A DNA stretch of 64,000 bases from Paracoccus sp. IB05 (GTDB taxonomy: Bacteria; Pseudomonadota; Alphaproteobacteria; Rhodobacterales; Rhodobacteraceae), in NCBI RefSeq assembly GCF_016405985.1, contig NZ_JAEFCF010000001.1, positions 248,001-312,000 on the forward strand. The letters run 5' to 3'. Below are positions 17,584 through 26,630 of this stretch, one piece after another (within the stretch, counting starts at the first letter, position 1; every line of letters begins with the position of its first letter). A program made the translations under genes and the position numbers. The notes under the pieces are model-generated. The model had not been told where the DNA came from, did no database searches, and was given only the letters and a program-made list of their open reading frames with translations.

Positions 17584-18783
17584 ATGAAATCATTTATAAA
17601 ATCCCCGGCGACTCTTCTGATGATCGCGGTTCTGGCACTGGCGGGATGCAAGGCAGAAGTGCTGGCCCCGGCAGGAGACGTCGCCGCGCGGCAGCGCGAT
17701 CTGCTGGTGCAGACAACGCTTCTGATGCTTCTCATCATCGTGCCGGTGATGTTGCTCACGCTGTTTTTCGCATGGAAATATCGCAGCAAAAACAAAGAGG
17801 CAGACTATCAGCCCGACTGGGATCATTCGACCAAACTCGAGCTGGTGATCTGGGCTGTGCCGCTTTTGCTGATCATCTGTCTGGGCGCGCTGACCTGGGT
17901 GGGGACCCATCTTCTGGATCCTTACCGGCCGCTTGATCGCGTAGATGTGAACACCCCCGTCACCGAAGACCACGAGACCCTGAAGGTCGAAGTGGTCGCG
18001 CTCGACTGGAAATGGCTGTTCATCTACCCCGATCAGGGGATCGCCACGGTGAACCGCCTTGTGGTGCCCGAAGATACGCCGGTTGAATTCAGCCTGACCT
18101 CATCCACGGTGATGAATGCCTTCTACATTCCCGCCATGGCCGGGATGATCTATGCCATGCCGGGGATGGAGACCAAGCTCCATGGCGTGCTGAACGAGCA
18201 GGGCGATTACAAAGGCATCGCCTCGCATTATTCCGGCGCCGGGTTTTCGGGGATGCATTTCGTGACCACGGTGACCGATCAGGCCGGGTTTGACGGCTTT
18301 GTCTCCGAGACGAAGGCGGCGGGCGGGATGCTTGACCGCGACACCTATCTGGCGCTCGCGGCCCCAAGCCAGAACGAGCCGCCGCGTGGTTATGCCGGGG
18401 TTGATCCGGTGCTGTTCGCGCGGGTCGTCAATATCTGTGTCGAAGAGGGAAAGATCTGCGTCGCCGAAATGATGCAGATCGACGCCGCAGGCGGCGCGGG
18501 GCGTGCCGGCGTCCTCAATCTGATGCCGAGATATGCCAGCGCCGATGGCCGCAGCCTCGCGATCCCGGTGCTCGGCGGCAATGCCAATATGATCCAGGGA
18601 TTCTGTGGCCCGGATGAAGAAGCCCGGATGCTGAGCCAGCGCGTCGTCATCGCGCCGCGCGAAGTGACCGCGCCCGGCCCGATGCGCGGTGCCGGTCTGA
18701 CACCGCCGTCAGGCCTTTTCGGCCGGGCCAACACCCAGTTCAGCCAGATCGCGCCGGAACCGGCTGCGGGCGAAGATTTCTGA
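17584..18783 (+). CDS. cyoA: Cytochrome bo3 ubiquinol oxidase subunit II
   Basis: 399 residues from ATG 17584 (AAGG upstream). Lipoprotein signal with lipobox LALAGC, lipidated Cys22; two membrane helices (about 43-63 and 83-105), then a periplasmic cupredoxin domain (VEVVALDWKWLFIYPDQG, FYIPAMAGMIYAMPGMETKL). It lacks the CuA cysteine/histidine set of cytochrome c oxidases, so it marks a quinol oxidase. E. coli CyoA is 315 residues; this one has a C-terminal extension with extra Cys residues (VVNICVEEGKICVAEM). First gene of cyoABCD-SURF1. Confidence 0.96.
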   Translation: MKSFIKSPATLLMIAVLALAGCKAEVLAPAGDVAARQRDLLVQTTLLMLLIIVPVMLLTLFFAWKYRSKNKEADYQPDWDHSTKLELVIWAVPLLLIICLGALTWVGTHLLDPYRPLDRVDVNTPVTEDHETLKVEVVALDWKWLFIYPDQGIATVNRLVVPEDTPVEFSLTSSTVMNAFYIPAMAGMIYAMPGMETKLHGVLNEQGDYKGIASHYSGAGFSGMHFVTTVTDQAGFDGFVSETKAAGGMLDRDTYLALAAPSQNEPPRGYAGVDPVLFARVVNICVEEGKICVAEMMQIDAAGGAGRAGVLNLMPRYASADGRSLAIPVLGGNANMIQGFCGPDEEARMLSQRVVIAPREVTAPGPMRGAGLTPPSGLFGRANTQFSQIAPEPAAGEDF

Positions 18784-18797
18784 AAGGACGCTGAGAA

Positions 18798-20816
18798 ATG
18801 GCAGATGCGCCGGGCGCTCAGCCCACAACCTTTCTTCTGGGCCGCCTGAACTGGGAGGCCATTCCGAAAGACCCGATCATCTGGGTCACATTTGCCGGCG
18901 TTGTGCTGGGCGGCCTCGTGCTGCTGGCCGCGCTGACGAAGTTCAGGCTCTGGGGCTATCTCTGGAAAGAGTGGTTCACATCGGTCGATCACAAGAAGAT
19001 CGGCATCATGTATATCATCCTCGCGCTGATCATGTTCGTGCGGGGCTTTGCCGATGCGCTGATGATGCGGCTGCAACAGGTCTGGGCCTTTGGCGGCTCT
19101 GAAGGCTATCTGAACAGCCACCATTACGATCAGGTCTTCACCGCCCATGGTGTGATCATGATCTTCTTCGTGGCGATGCCTTTCATCACCGGGCTGATGA
19201 ACTACCTCGTGCCCCTGCAGATCGGGGCACGCGATGTGTCCTTCCCCTTCCTGAACAATTTCTCGTTCTGGATGACGGTGGGCGGCGCAGTGATCACCAT
19301 GGCATCCCTGTTCATCGGGGAATTTGCACAGACCGGGTGGCTGGCCTTCCCGCCGCTGTCAGGGCTGCAATCAAGCCCCTATGTCGGTGTCGATTATTAC
19401 ATCTGGGGCCTGCAGGTCGCGGGTGTGGGGACCACGCTGTCGGGTATCAACCTGTTGATCACGATCCTGAAAATGCGCGCGCCCGGCATGACCCTGATGC
19501 GGATGCCGATTTTCACCTGGACCTCGCTTTGCGCCAATATCCTGATCGTGGCCTCCTTCCCGATCCTGACGATGACGCTGATCCTTCTGACGCTGGACCG
19601 CTATCTCGGCACTGCCTTCTTCACCAATGAAGCGGGCGGCAATGCGATGATGTATGTCAACCTGATCTGGATCTGGGGCCATCCCGAGGTCTATATCCTG
19701 ATCCTGCCGCTGTTCGGCGTGTTCTCGGAAGTCACCTCGACCTTTTCGGGAAAGCGGCTCTTTGGCTACTCGTCGATGGTCTATGCGACGATCTGTATCA
19801 CGATCCTGAGCTACCTCGTCTGGCTGCACCACTTCTTCACGATGGGGTCGGGGGCGAGCGTCAACTCCTTCTTCGGGATCACCACGATGATCATCTCGAT
19901 CCCGACCGGGGCCAAGCTCTTCAACTGGCTCTTCACCATGTATAAGGGCCGCATCCGGTATGAGCTTCCGATGATGTGGACCATCGCCTTCATGCTGACC
20001 TTCACGGTGGGCGGCATGACGGGCGTGCTGCTGGCCGTGCCGCCGGCGGATTTCGTGCTGCACAACTCGCTTTTCCTGGTGGCGCATTTCCACAATGTGA
20101 TTATCGGCGGCGTGCTGTTCGGCCTGTTTGCCGCGATCAACTTCTGGTGGCCCAAGGCCTTTGGCTACAAGCTGAATGTCTTCTGGGGCAAGGTCTCGTT
20201 CTGGTTCTGGGTTGTGGGGTTCTGGATGGCCTTCATGCCGCTTTATGTGCTGGGGCTGATGGGCGTCACCCGCCGTCTGCGCGTCTTCGATGACCCGTCT
20301 TACCAGATCTGGTTCGGCGTTGCGGCCTTTGGCGCGGTGCTGATTGCCATCGGGATCGCGGCGATGTTCGTGCAGATGGGTATCTCGATCTGGAAGCGGG
20401 GCGACCCTGCGATGCGCGACGAGACCGGCGATCCCTGGGACGGCCGCACGCTGGAATGGGCGACCTCTTCACCGCCGCCGGATTACAACTTTGCCTATAC
20501 GCCGGTCAGCCACGGGCTTGACACCTGGTGGGATATGAAACGCGAGGGGGCCGCGCGCCCGACCGGCAAATATCACGCCATCCACATGCCGAAAAACACC
20601 GGCACGGGTGTGGTGCTTTCGGCGATTGCGACCGTCTTCGGCATGGCGATGATCTGGTATATCTGGTGGCTCGCGATCCTGTCCTTCGGGGCACTGGTCG
20701 TGGTCGCGATCTGGCATACTTTCAACTACAACCGCGACTTCTACATCCCGGTCTCTGAGATCGAGGCGAAAGAGGCCGCGCGCACCAGACAGCTGCAAGC
20801 AGCGGCGGGGAGCTGA
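18798..20816 (+). CDS. cyoB: Cytochrome bo3 ubiquinol oxidase subunit I
   Basis: 672 residues with the heme-copper oxidase core: [13 protein letters not shown] (low-spin heme His region), [12 protein letters not shown] (CuB His and cross-linked Tyr), HHFFTMG (CuB His pair) and [11 protein letters not shown] (heme ligands). About 15 membrane helices. It oxidises ubiquinol, reduces oxygen to water and pumps protons across the inner membrane. Starts 14 bp after cyoA and ends 3 bp before cyoC. Confidence 0.98.
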   Translation: MADAPGAQPTTFLLGRLNWEAIPKDPIIWVTFAGVVLGGLVLLAALTKFRLWGYLWKEWFTSVDHKKIGIMYIILALIMFVRGFADALMMRLQQVWAFGGSEGYLNSHHYDQVFTAHGVIMIFFVAMPFITGLMNYLVPLQIGARDVSFPFLNNFSFWMTVGGAVITMASLFIGEFAQTGWLAFPPLSGLQSSPYVGVDYYIWGLQVAGVGTTLSGINLLITILKMRAPGMTLMRMPIFTWTSLCANILIVASFPILTMTLILLTLDRYLGTAFFTNEAGGNAMMYVNLIWIWGHPEVYILILPLFGVFSEVTSTFSGKRLFGYSSMVYATICITILSYLVWLHHFFTMGSGASVNSFFGITTMIISIPTGAKLFNWLFTMYKGRIRYELPMMWTIAFMLTFTVGGMTGVLLAVPPADFVLHNSLFLVAHFHNVIIGGVLFGLFAAINFWWPKAFGYKLNVFWGKVSFWFWVVGFWMAFMPLYVLGLMGVTRRLRVFDDPSYQIWFGVAAFGAVLIAIGIAAMFVQMGISIWKRGDPAMRDETGDPWDGRTLEWATSSPPPDYNFAYTPVSHGLDTWWDMKREGAARPTGKYHAIHMPKNTGTGVVLSAIATVFGMAMIWYIWWLAILSFGALVVVAIWHTFNYNRDFYIPVSEIEAKEAARTRQLQAAAGS

Positions 20817-20819
20817 GCG

Positions 20820-21473
20820 ATGAGCGTTTTTTCACCCGCCAACCCCGCCGCGATCTATGCGCAAAACAACCCTGAGGCGGTCGCGAAATACTGGGATCAG
20901 TCTGAACATCACCCGGAAGAGGGGGCGTCGACCCCCCTCGGATTCTGGGTCTATCTGATGTCCGACTGCCTGATGTTCGCGGTGCTTTTCGCGGTCTATG
21001 GGGTGCTTGGCACCTCTTATGCCGCGGGGCCGGGGCCGAAGGTGCTGTTTGATCTGAACCTTGTCGCGATCAATACGGCGATGCTTCTCTTCTCGTCGAT
21101 CACCTTCGGCTTTGCGATGCTTTCGATGTATGCCGGGCAGAAGGGGCGGATGCTGAGCTGGCTCTTTGCCACGCTGCTCTTCGGCCTCGCCTTTCTCGGG
21201 ATCGAGATTTACGAGTTTTACCACCTGATCCATGAGGGCGCGGGTCCTGGCCGCTCTGCCTTCCTGTCGTCTTTCTTCGCGCTGGTCGGCACCCATGGGC
21301 TGCACGTCACCTTCGGGTCAATCTGGCTGGTGACCATGATGGTGCAACTGTCTGTCAAAGGCATCACCGGGCCGAATATCCGCCGGATGAGCTGCCTGTC
21401 GATGTTCTGGCACTTCCTTGACGTCATCTGGATCGGCGTTTTCACCTTTGTCTATCTGCTGGGGATGATCTGA
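20820..21473 (+). CDS. cyoC: Cytochrome bo3 ubiquinol oxidase subunit III
   Basis: 217 residues with five predicted membrane helices, matching the short CyoC form of heme-copper oxidase subunit III. Recognisable segments are LGFWVYLMSDCLMFAVLFAV and GTHGLHVTFGSIWL. It is a structural subunit near CyoB. The stop overlaps the cyoD ATG by one base (TGATG), indicating translational coupling. Confidence 0.97.
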   Translation: MSVFSPANPAAIYAQNNPEAVAKYWDQSEHHPEEGASTPLGFWVYLMSDCLMFAVLFAVYGVLGTSYAAGPGPKVLFDLNLVAINTAMLLFSSITFGFAMLSMYAGQKGRMLSWLFATLLFGLAFLGIEIYEFYHLIHEGAGPGRSAFLSSFFALVGTHGLHVTFGSIWLVTMMVQLSVKGITGPNIRRMSCLSMFWHFLDVIWIGVFTFVYLLGMI

Positions 21474-21856
21474 TGGGCGCGCATCACGACACGCATGGCC
21501 AAAGCGGGGGCCAGGATCATGGGCATGGCAGCCATGCCAGCTATATCAAGGGCTTTATCCTGTCGGTCCTCCTGACTGCGATCCCCTTTGCGGTGGTCAT
21601 GACCGGCGGTTTTGAGAGCCGGCTTGCGACCATCGCGCTGATCGTGGGTTTCGCGGTGGTGCAGATCATCGTCCATATGATCTATTTCCTGCATATGACC
21701 ACCAGGCACGAGGAAGGCTGGACCATGATGTCCACCATCTTCACGCTGATCGTGGTGGTGATCATGCTCGCGGGCTCGATCTGGGTCATGTATCATATGA
21801 ACACCAATATGATGCCGCAGATGAACCACGAGGCCTTGCAGGGTTTCGGGTCGTGA
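21473..21856 (+). CDS. cyoD: Cytochrome bo3 ubiquinol oxidase subunit IV
   Basis: 127 residues: a His/Gly-rich N-terminus (DTHGQSGGQDHGHGSHASY), then three membrane helices, including VQIIVHMIYFLHM, as in CyoD, a small subunit assisting assembly of the CuB site. The 3' end overlaps the SURF1 gene by 4 bp. No cyoE (heme O synthase) follows, unlike E. coli cyoABCDE. Confidence 0.95.
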   Translation: MGAHHDTHGQSGGQDHGHGSHASYIKGFILSVLLTAIPFAVVMTGGFESRLATIALIVGFAVVQIIVHMIYFLHMTTRHEEGWTMMSTIFTLIVVVIMLAGSIWVMYHMNTNMMPQMNHEALQGFGS

Positions 21857-22575
21857 CGGCCCGGCGCAGCGGCGCGGCGGGTATCGTCGCGCTGCTGCTG
21901 GCGGCGCTGGTCTTTGCCGGGCTGATCGGGCTGGGCGTCTGGCAGGTCCAGCGCCTGGCCTGGAAGACAGATCTGATCGCCCGGACCGAAGCACGGCTGA
22001 TGGCAAAGCCGGTGCCCCCCCCGGGGGCGGCGGATTTCGCGGCGATTGAGGCGCCGGAATATATGCGCCTTGCGCTGACGGGCCAGTATCTCGAAATGCC
22101 ATCGACCCTGGTGCAGGCGCTCACGGTGCAGGGGCGCGGCTTTTGGGTCGTGAGCCCTTTCATCAGCTATGATGGCCAGTTCATCCTGATCAATCGCGGC
22201 TTTATCCCCGAAGCCGCCCGCGACATGCTGCCCGCCCCGCCCCGGGGCGAACAGCGCCTCACCGGGCTTTTGCGGTTAAGCCAGCCCGATGGCGCTTTCC
22301 TGCGCTCAAATGATCCGGCATCGGGCCGTTGGTTCTCGCGCGATGTCCTGGCGATTGCGGGGTCTTTGGGGCTGCCCCAGGTGGCGCCCTGGTTCCTCGA
22401 TCTGGGGCAGCCGGGCGATGCGGCGGCGCCGGGCACGCTGCCGGTGCCGGGGCTGACGGTGGTAGAGTTCCGAAACAGCCATCTCGGCTATGCGGCCACC
22501 TGGTTCGCGCTGGCGGGGATATGGGCTTTTGGCCTGTTCATGCTGTGGCGACCAGAGCGCAAAGCAACTCTATAG
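21853..22575 (+). CDS. SURF1 family oxidase assembly protein
   Basis: 240 residues. An N-terminal membrane helix (AGIVALLLAALVFAGLIGLG) leads to VWQVQRLAWKTDLIARTEAR, the conserved GxWQxxRxxWK region of SURF1/Shy1, and a second helix near the C-terminus (LGYAATWFALAGIWAFGLFM). SURF1 helps insert heme into the catalytic subunit of terminal oxidases. Start GTG 21853 lies inside the cyoD 3' end, so it belongs to the cyo operon. Its TAG stop abuts, on the other strand, the TAG of the LacI regulator (CTATAG, 22570-22575). Confidence 0.94.
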   Translation: MTARRSGAAGIVALLLAALVFAGLIGLGVWQVQRLAWKTDLIARTEARLMAKPVPPPGAADFAAIEAPEYMRLALTGQYLEMPSTLVQALTVQGRGFWVVSPFISYDGQFILINRGFIPEAARDMLPAPPRGEQRLTGLLRLSQPDGAFLRSNDPASGRWFSRDVLAIAGSLGLPQVAPWFLDLGQPGDAAAPGTLPVPGLTVVEFRNSHLGYAATWFALAGIWAFGLFMLWRPERKATL

Positions 22576-23595
22576 CGCGCAGTTATACTTCGTGTGCAGC
22601 AGGATCTGCGAGGCCGCAGGCTGCACCGTGACACCCCGCGCCGCATCGCGGATCCAGAGCGCGGCCTGGGAAAGCTCGGCGGTGAAATCATGCGAGATCA
22701 CGAAATCCATCACGCCGCTGCTCAGGAGATCGCGGGAATGCGGCGTCAGTTCATGACCCACGAAAACCGGATCACGGTCGCGGCCAAGCGCCTCCAGCGC
22801 CCAGGCGATGCCGCGATTGGCGCCGGCGACATTATAGATCGCCAGCGGCACGCCATGCTCGCGGAAATGGCTGATCAGCTGCTGATGCGTGGTCTCGGGG
22901 TCGTCATTGGCGATCACCTGTTCCTGAATGCGCAGATGCGGAAAATCGCTGCGCAATACGCGGCGAAAGCCCATCACGCGTTCTTTCTGACAGCGGAATG
23001 GCACGCTTGAGACGATGAGGATGCTGGCGCGGCTTTGCGAGAGGCGGCTGCCGATCAGCAAAGCCGCCACGCTGCCGGCGGCATATTGGTCATTGCCGAC
23101 ATAGGCGGCGCGGCGCGAGCTGGGCAGATCGCTGGTCAGGCAGACCACTGGCACGCCCTGGTGGCCCAGTTTGCGCAGCGCTGCATTGATCGCCGGATGT
23201 TCGCGCGCGACCACGATCACCCCGTCCGACCCGCTGCCACCCTGTTCGATCTGGCGGGCGAAAAGCGCCGGATCGGCCTCGCGGGTGGTCAGATAAAAGC
23301 CACTGATCCGCACGCCGGGAAGCGAGCGGTTCACCGCATCGGCGGCCGCATCCATCGCGGCGTTGAAGCTTGTGCCGGATTCGCAGAACAGCCGCAGATC
23401 CAGCGCCTCCTCGCGGCCCTGGTTTTCCTGGCTGAGCTTGTCGAGCGCCGCCACAACCCGGTTGCGGGTCTTTTCCCGCACCCCCGGCCGGTTGTTCAGC
23501 ACGCGGTCGACCGTTGCAGGCCCAAGACCGGAAAGCCGCGCAACCTCTTTTACCGTTGGGCCTTTCCAGCCCTGAATGCGGGAATTTTCCGTCAT
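22570..23595 (-). CDS. LacI family transcriptional regulator
   Basis: 341 residues from ATG 23595, which sits next to a G-rich Shine-Dalgarno; the frame extends 51 bp further but without conservation. The LacI helix-turn-helix is KEVARLSGLGPATVDRVLN, with hinge region NRPGVREKTRNRV, followed by a periplasmic-binding-like sensor domain (about 65-341). It diverges from a sugar importer operon and probably represses it until the imported sugar or polyol, or a derivative, binds. Two dyads lie in the shared promoter region. Confidence 0.94.
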   Translation of the reverse strand: MTENSRIQGWKGPTVKEVARLSGLGPATVDRVLNNRPGVREKTRNRVVAALDKLSQENQGREEALDLRLFCESGTSFNAAMDAAADAVNRSLPGVRISGFYLTTREADPALFARQIEQGGSGSDGVIVVAREHPAINAALRKLGHQGVPVVCLTSDLPSSRRAAYVGNDQYAAGSVAALLIGSRLSQSRASILIVSSVPFRCQKERVMGFRRVLRSDFPHLRIQEQVIANDDPETTHQQLISHFREHGVPLAIYNVAGANRGIAWALEALGRDRDPVFVGHELTPHSRDLLSSGVMDFVISHDFTAELSQAALWIRDAARGVTVQPAASQILLHTKYNCAL

Positions 23596-23632
23596 TTCCG
23601 CCCCCCTCTGCCGCCCAAAGCCACCCGAAAAC

Positions 23633-23664
23633 TGATGCGACATCAAATGATGTGATTTGCATCA
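23633..23664. promoter_or_regulatory. Nested palindrome, candidate LacI-family operator
   Basis: Outer arms TGATGC (23633-23638) and GCATCA (23659-23664) enclose an inner dyad ACATCA-AA-TGATGT (23640-23653). It lies 38 bp upstream of the regulator start and 77 bp before the importer operon, well placed to control both. Confidence 0.55.
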
Positions 23665-23704
23665 GAAACAGCCGTTCAATCATCTTTCGCAACTTTGCCA
23701 TGAT

Positions 23705-23720
23705 TGCAATATTCATTGCA
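23705..23720. promoter_or_regulatory. Second dyad upstream of the sugar importer
   Basis: TGCAATATTCATTGCA is a perfect 6-bp inverted repeat with a 4-bp spacer, ending just before the GGAGGAGGAG Shine-Dalgarno of the binding-protein gene. The size and symmetry suit a LacI-family operator that would block transcription near its start. Confidence 0.5.
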
Positions 23721-23740
23721 CCCTTGGAGGAGGAGAAAAG

Positions 23741-24784
23741 ATGATGACGTTCAAAGGCTGGATTCTGGCCGCGACCGCGCTTGCGACCACCGCCCTCACG
23801 GCGACCCTTCCCGACGCCGCCATGGCGCAAGATGGTGAAAAACTGCGCTTCGTCGTGGTCTCGCATATCGGGTCCAACGATCCGAATATGAACTGGCTGA
23901 CCATGGCGATGGAGGAATTCGGCAAGAAATACCCCGATGTGGAAGCCGAATATATCTCGACCAACAATTATTCGATCCAGGAACATGTGCGGCTGCTGGA
24001 ACAGGCGATTGCCACCCGGCCCGACGGGATCGCAGTGCCGATCGTCAGCCCGGACGCGTTTGAAGGCCCGCTGCGCCGCGCCATCGAATCCGGGATCCCG
24101 GTTGTCGCCTTCAACATCGCCGATGGCCGCCCCGAGGGCGAGCGCATTCCCTATGTCACTTATGTCGGTGGCGACGAGCTGCTGACTGGCCGCAAGCTGG
24201 GCGAATATGCCCTGTCGCAGGTCGAGGCCGGTGTGGTCCCCGCGCCGACCCGGGTGGTCTGCGCCAGCCATGACAGCGCGCATGAGGGGCTGAAAAAGCG
24301 GTGCGCCGGGATGCGTGAAGTGATGGAGGCGTCGGGCGCAAAATTCGACGAGTTGTTCATCGGGGCCGAACCCGCGACCGCGCGCAACACGCTGCAATCA
24401 TATCTCTCGGCCAATACCGACACCAATTACATCTTCACCGTGGCCGGCTGGTCGGCACCCTGGGCCTGGGGGGTGGCGAATGAGATGGGGCTTTCGCCCG
24501 ATGTCGATATGGAGGGCGTGACCGTTCTGACCGTCGATGAAGGCCCGGTCTCGATTGAGGGTGTCCGTCAGGGGCATGTGCTTGCCACCAACAGCCAGGG
24601 CTTCTGGCTGCAGGGCTATGCGCCGCTGGAATGGCTCTACTGGAATGTAAAACACGGTTATGCGCCGCAGCAGGACATTCTGACCGGCCCGATCATCATC
24701 ACCAAAGAAAACGCTGACAAATGGTCTGATCTGGTCCGCAGCGTCTTTGGCGAAGAGGCCTATAACCAGCAAAACACCTGGTAA
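23741..24784 (+). CDS. Sugar ABC transporter periplasmic substrate-binding protein (RbsB-like)
   Basis: 347 residues from ATG 23741 with a very strong GGAGGAGGAG upstream. Signal peptide TFKGWILAATALATTALTA, cleaved near AMAQ. The mature part is a Peripla_BP_4 sugar-binding protein with two alpha/beta lobes (RFVVVSHIGSNDPNMNWL, QAIATRPDGIAVPIVSPDAF, IFTVAGWSAPWAWG). It delivers its ligand to the two permeases downstream. The dehydrogenase and isomerase at the operon end suggest inositol or another polyol/sugar as ligand (inference). Confidence 0.95.
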   Translation: MMTFKGWILAATALATTALTATLPDAAMAQDGEKLRFVVVSHIGSNDPNMNWLTMAMEEFGKKYPDVEAEYISTNNYSIQEHVRLLEQAIATRPDGIAVPIVSPDAFEGPLRRAIESGIPVVAFNIADGRPEGERIPYVTYVGGDELLTGRKLGEYALSQVEAGVVPAPTRVVCASHDSAHEGLKKRCAGMREVMEASGAKFDELFIGAEPATARNTLQSYLSANTDTNYIFTVAGWSAPWAWGVANEMGLSPDVDMEGVTVLTVDEGPVSIEGVRQGHVLATNSQGFWLQGYAPLEWLYWNVKHGYAPQQDILTGPIIITKENADKWSDLVRSVFGEEAYNQQNTW

Positions 24785-24800
24785 TTCTGGTGCCACTGCC

Positions 24801-24822
24801 GGCCGGGGGGCGTCTCCCGGCC
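24801..24822 (+). terminator. Intercistronic hairpin after the binding-protein gene
   Basis: GGCCGGG / CCCGGCC (24801-24807, 24816-24822) with an 8-nt loop and no U-tract, in the 86-bp gap between binding protein and permease. Such stems are common here and give more binding protein than permease from one transcript. Confidence 0.55.
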
Positions 24823-24870
24823 AGTCCTGCCAACGCGCCGCATATGCCCGCCTGCCAGAGGAAGATCCTC

Positions 24871-25839
24871 ATGCAAACCCCCCTGCAAGCTCTCGTCCGG
24901 AGCCAGAGTTTCGGCGCCGTGATCGGTGTCGTGCTGATGCTTGCCGTCTTCAGCATTGTTGACTTCTCTGGCTGGTGGCGCAGCCAGACGCTGGCGAATG
25001 TGGCGCATTTCTCGGCCATACTCGGCCTTGTTGCGATGGGCCAGGCGCTGGTGATCATCACAAAGGAAATCGACCTCTCTGTCGGGTCGGTCTATGGGCT
25101 CACGGGCGTCGCCTTCATCACTTTCGAGCCGCAATATGGGGTCGGAGGCGCCATTATCCTCGCGCTGCTGATCGCGGCGCTGGTGGGGGCGGTCCAGGGC
25201 CTGCTGGTTGTGAAGGGAAAGCTTCCTTCGATGATCGTGACGCTGGGCGGTCTCTTTGCCGCGCGCGGGCTGATCTATGTCTGGACCGGCGGCTCGGTGA
25301 ACAATTTCTCCCAAGCGGCGCGCATCAACCCGCTGACCCGGCTGTTCGGCGGCGAGCTTTTCGGGATCGAGGCGGCGATTTTCTGGATGATCGGCCTCTG
25401 TATCGCGCTGAACATCATGCTCTGGGGCACAAGGTTCGGGAACCGGCTGCTGGCGACCGGCGGCGCACAGGACAGTGCGGAATCGCGCGGCGTCAGATCG
25501 GATCACGTCAAGATCGCCACTTTCACCCTTTGCGCGCTCCTGGCCGGTTTCGCGGGGATCGTGACACTCGCCGACAAGCCGCAGACCCATGTGACGCTGG
25601 GCGATCTGATGGAGCTGGAGGCGATTGCCGCAGCCGTGATCGGCGGCTGCCTCCTGTCAGGTGGCCGCGGCTCGCTGGTCGGCGCGGTGCTGGGTGCCTT
25701 TATCATCACGAGCTTCCGCTACGAGCTGATTGCGCTTGGCGCGCCGTCCTCCTGGTTCATCACCTTTGTCGGCGTGGTCCTGATCGTCGCCGTCATTTTC
25801 AACCAGTCCCTTGCCCGCCGGGCAGGGCATTCTGTCTGA
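24871..25839 (+). CDS. Sugar ABC transporter permease 1
   Basis: 322 residues from ATG 24871 (GAGGAAG upstream). BPD_transp_2 permease with about nine membrane segments and family signatures LVIITKEIDLSVGSVYGLTG and GGAQDSAESRGVRSDHVK. It forms the channel with the second permease encoded three genes into the operon. Having two different permeases and a single-domain ATPase suggests a heterodimeric channel. Confidence 0.95.
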   Translation: MQTPLQALVRSQSFGAVIGVVLMLAVFSIVDFSGWWRSQTLANVAHFSAILGLVAMGQALVIITKEIDLSVGSVYGLTGVAFITFEPQYGVGGAIILALLIAALVGAVQGLLVVKGKLPSMIVTLGGLFAARGLIYVWTGGSVNNFSQAARINPLTRLFGGELFGIEAAIFWMIGLCIALNIMLWGTRFGNRLLATGGAQDSAESRGVRSDHVKIATFTLCALLAGFAGIVTLADKPQTHVTLGDLMELEAIAAAVIGGCLLSGGRGSLVGAVLGAFIITSFRYELIALGAPSSWFITFVGVVLIVAVIFNQSLARRAGHSV

Positions 25840-25856
25840 CCCGAAAGGATCCTCCC

Positions 25857-26630
25857 ATGTCCGGCACTCCGCTGATCCAGGTCAAAAACCTCCAGCTTTA
25901 CTTCGGGGCCTTTCACGCGCTGAAAAACGTCTCACTCGATTTCAATGCGGGCGAGCTGATCGGCCTTGTGGGTGACAATGGCGCGGGCAAGACCACGCTG
26001 ATCCGCGTGCTTTGCGGCATCCATAAACCGACCTCGGGCGAGGTCTGGTTCAATGGCGAGCGCGTGGAAAAATTCCACCCGAAACTCGCCATCGACCAGG
26101 GGATCGAGACCATCCAGCAATCGGTCGGCCTTTGCGACAACCTTTCGATTGCGCGCAATTTCTACCTTGGCCGTGAACCGGTGCGCCGGATCTTCGGCAT
26201 CCCGATCCTCGATTTCAAAAAGATGCGCGAGATGTCGACCAGGGTGATCCGTGAATTCGGATTGCGCGACAATGTCTCGGCCGATGACGAGGTCGAGCGG
26301 CTTTCGGGGGGGGAACGCCAGTCGGTGAAAATTGGCCGCGCGGTCGAATTCAAGAACCGCGTTGTCATCATGGATGAGCCCACGAACCACCTTTCGGTGC
26401 GCGAGCGCGAACATGTCAATGAACTGGCCGTGGCCCTCAAAGAACAGGGCCTGCTGGTGATCTATATCACCCATGACATCTTCCAGGTCCACAAGCTCGC
26501 CGACCGCATCATCATCATGGAAAACGGCGAAAAGATCGAAGACGCCGCGACCAGCGCCATGACCGCCGACGCGCTGGAGGAAGTCATTCGCCAGGGCGGC
26601 CGCAAGGTCGAAAAGCGGGAGGCCGTCTGA
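25857..26630 (+). CDS. Sugar ABC transporter ATP-binding protein, single ABC domain
   Basis: 257 residues from ATG 25857. Walker A GDNGAGKTT (39-47), signature LSGGE (149-153), Walker B VVIMDEPT (169-176) and switch His206. As with the protein encoded at 588-1367, it is the half-length (FrcA-like) form rather than the double RbsA form. It lies between two permease genes and overlaps the second by one base (TGATG). Confidence 0.95.
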   Translation: MSGTPLIQVKNLQLYFGAFHALKNVSLDFNAGELIGLVGDNGAGKTTLIRVLCGIHKPTSGEVWFNGERVEKFHPKLAIDQGIETIQQSVGLCDNLSIARNFYLGREPVRRIFGIPILDFKKMREMSTRVIREFGLRDNVSADDEVERLSGGERQSVKIGRAVEFKNRVVIMDEPTNHLSVREREHVNELAVALKEQGLLVIYITHDIFQVHKLADRIIIMENGEKIEDAATSAMTADALEEVIRQGGRKVEKREAV

